Assembly: GCF_002192255.1 (NCBI RefSeq)
Contig: NZ_CP021768.1
Location: forward strand, 1,134,001 to 1,198,000
From: Stenotrophomonas sp. WZN-1
GTDB taxonomy: Bacteria; Pseudomonadota; Gammaproteobacteria; Xanthomonadales; Xanthomonadaceae
Direction: 5' to 3'
Length of the DNA stretch: 64,000 bases
Of this stretch, positions 62,931 to 64,000 are shown piece by piece. The position numbers were made by a program, and so were the translations under genes. The notes under the pieces were generated by a model. The model made no database searches and had not been told where the DNA came from. It worked only from the letters and a program-made list of their open reading frames with translations. Numbering within the stretch: position 1 is the first letter of the stretch; every line of letters begins with the position of its first letter.

Positions 62931-63365
62931 TCAGGGCAGCGCCAACAGCGCCAGCACGAATCCGATGACGGACAGCACCACCACGGTGGCACCAGCGGGT
63001 ACGGGCGTACGCGCACCGGTACGCCGCCTCACGCCGGAGGCGACCAGTACCGGCGGCACGGTGGCGACCAGGCAGAACATCTGGAACGCCAGCAGCTGCG
63101 GCAGTGCGAAGTGACCACCGAAGAAGATCAGCCAGGCCAGCATCACGCCGGCGCCGGCCAGTGCGATCCAACCGGCGCCGACCACGCGGATGAGGGCCAT
63201 CACCAACACCTGCATGCGTGGTTCGACCTCAGCCCACGGCATGCCCACGGCCTGCCCGTGGTAGGGCATGAAGTCGGAGCGTTTCAGGTAGGCCGCAGCA
63301 AACAGCGAGACAATGGAGAACACCAACAGGTAGCAGCCGAACGCGAGCCAGGCGAACAGGTCCAT
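62931..63365 (-). CDS. Small integral membrane protein, unknown function
   Basis: 144 residues from MDLFAWLAFG. Four predicted membrane segments (about 5-25, 52-75, 80-105 and 122-142). No recognised domain. Same strand as the thioesterase, 37 nt apart, so possibly cotranscribed. Confidence 0.75.
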   Translation of the reverse strand: MDLFAWLAFGCYLLVFSIVSLFAAAYLKRSDFMPYHGQAVGMPWAEVEPRMQVLVMALIRVVGAGWIALAGAGVMLAWLIFFGGHFALPQLLAFQMFCLVATVPPVLVASGVRRRTGARTPVPAGATVVVLSVIGFVLALLALP

Positions 63366-63630
63366 GTCGAGGCCTTGGGGTTGCGGAGAGGAGCCCGATC
63401 GGATGCGCCTCGGGATTGCGCGATTCTCGGGGAGTCCCCTGTTAGCTGCGTGTCGCGCCCAGCTGTGGCCGTTCTCCATCCACTTTTAACGTCGCAGCGG
63501 TGACGCGGCAGCCATCACAATCGATGCGTGACGCCCATCGCAATGGCAAGCTGAGTGCAGGCGGTTTCTTTCATTCCCGTGGTAGACGCGCCCCCCTGGA
63601 CTGGCCGCTCGCAGCTTCGAGGACATTGCC

Positions 63631-64000
63631 ATGCCCCTCCGCCCCGTTGTCGCCACTGCATCACAGAACCCGGGCGGTGCGCGGCGTCATCCTTCCGTTG
63701 CGGCCGGCATGAGCCCGGTGCCTGCCTTCACTGGTGGTGGGGCAGGTTGGAGCATCGAGATTGCTTCCACCGGCCAGGGTAACCACGACGCCAGCCTCAG
63801 CGCCGATGGCCGTATTCCCAAGGGCACGCTGCGCGATCCTGGCCAACCGGCCGACGCTCCCGGTCCGCTGATCGTGCTCAACGGGGAGCTTGGCAGGCAA
63901 TCGGCCATCGTCGAGATCAAGCGCAAGTCGTGCCGCAATGCTGAAGGTGTGGACACCCTGGCCAGCGTGCAGGTGACGATGGCAAATGAACGCAGCTTTT
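63631..64000 (+). CDS. Unknown ORF, 5' part (runs off the window)
   Basis: At least 123 residues from MPLRPVVATAS; GAGGA stands 8 nt before the ATG and the frame is closed by TAG at 63583-63585. The sequence, with GGGAGWSIEIASTGQG near residue 40 and GPLIVLNGELGRQSAIVEIKRKSC near 80, has the look of a beta-rich domain. No signal peptide and no family recognised. The gene is plausible but unproven. Confidence 0.5.
   Translation, partial: MPLRPVVATASQNPGGARRHPSVAAGMSPVPAFTGGGAGWSIEIASTGQGNHDASLSADGRIPKGTLRDPGQPADAPGPLIVLNGELGRQSAIVEIKRKSCRNAEGVDTLASVQVTMANERSF

Overview
The window is high-GC DNA from a gammaproteobacterium of the Xanthomonadaceae, most likely a Stenotrophomonas of the S. maltophilia group. 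Evidence: GTAG-ended palindromic repeats (SMAG type) in many intergenic gaps, a REP-associated tyrosine transposase, an aspartate kinase/diaminopimelate decarboxylase fusion, the xanthomonad MurD2/MurL pair, a SUF operon with the Xanthomonas-type Rrf2 regulator, and TonB-dependent sugar uptake loci. No rRNA, tRNA, CRISPR array or prophage was seen; it reads as chromosomal backbone.

Layout. 1-1.44 kb: 5' part of a TonB-dependent siderophore receptor and a small membrane protein behind a Fur box. 1.5-8.6 kb: SUF iron-sulfur operon on the minus strand (regulator, sufB, sufC, sufD, sufS), then a GNAT gene and a Rieske ferredoxin; a RAYT transposase with inverted palindromes sits between sufS and the GNAT gene. 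8.7-15 kb: housekeeping and stress genes (SET methyltransferase, PfpI, DUF1439, lipoprotein, DUF3861, HU-like, OsmC, two PhzF paralogs). 15-20.4 kb: lysC-lysA fusion, murL, murD2. 20.5-23.7 kb: unknown gene, SMI1/KNR4 protein, dienelactone hydrolase, ispB. 23.9-36.5 kb: maltose/maltodextrin locus (cytosolic GH13 alpha-glucosidase, TonB receptor, GH97, six-hairpin glycosidase, MFS importer, exported GH13 amylase) with three copies of the operator TGAATACGTATGCA. 36.6-42.5 kb: SseB, GNAT, small membrane protein, and an ABC system whose permease is fused to an M1 peptidase. 42.6-46.3 kb: KaiC-like ATPase and hybrid histidine kinase. 46.3-48.3 kb: LacI regulator and ssb. 48.4-58.2 kb: putative oxidative (3-keto) glycoside locus, two convergent operons each fronted by TGCAATCGATTGCA, with a LacI gene at one end. 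58.2-64 kb: two diguanylate cyclases around an AI-2E transporter, a thioesterase, a membrane protein and a truncated unknown ORF.

How it works together (inference). The maltose locus is a complete outer-membrane-to-cytosol route: receptor import, periplasmic trimming by GH97, the six-hairpin enzyme and the amylase, MFS uptake, then cytosolic hydrolysis. The second sugar locus pairs a GMC dehydrogenase, its Tat-exported small subunit and a c-type cytochrome with a DUF1080 3-keto-glycoside hydrolase, sugar isomerases, a Gfo/Idh oxidoreductase and an MFS permease, which suits oxidation to a 3-keto sugar, cleavage, import and reduction. Its operator arrangement points to one LacI repressor controlling the whole block.

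All calls come from reading the sequence without database searches; family names rest on recognised motifs and remembered family features.
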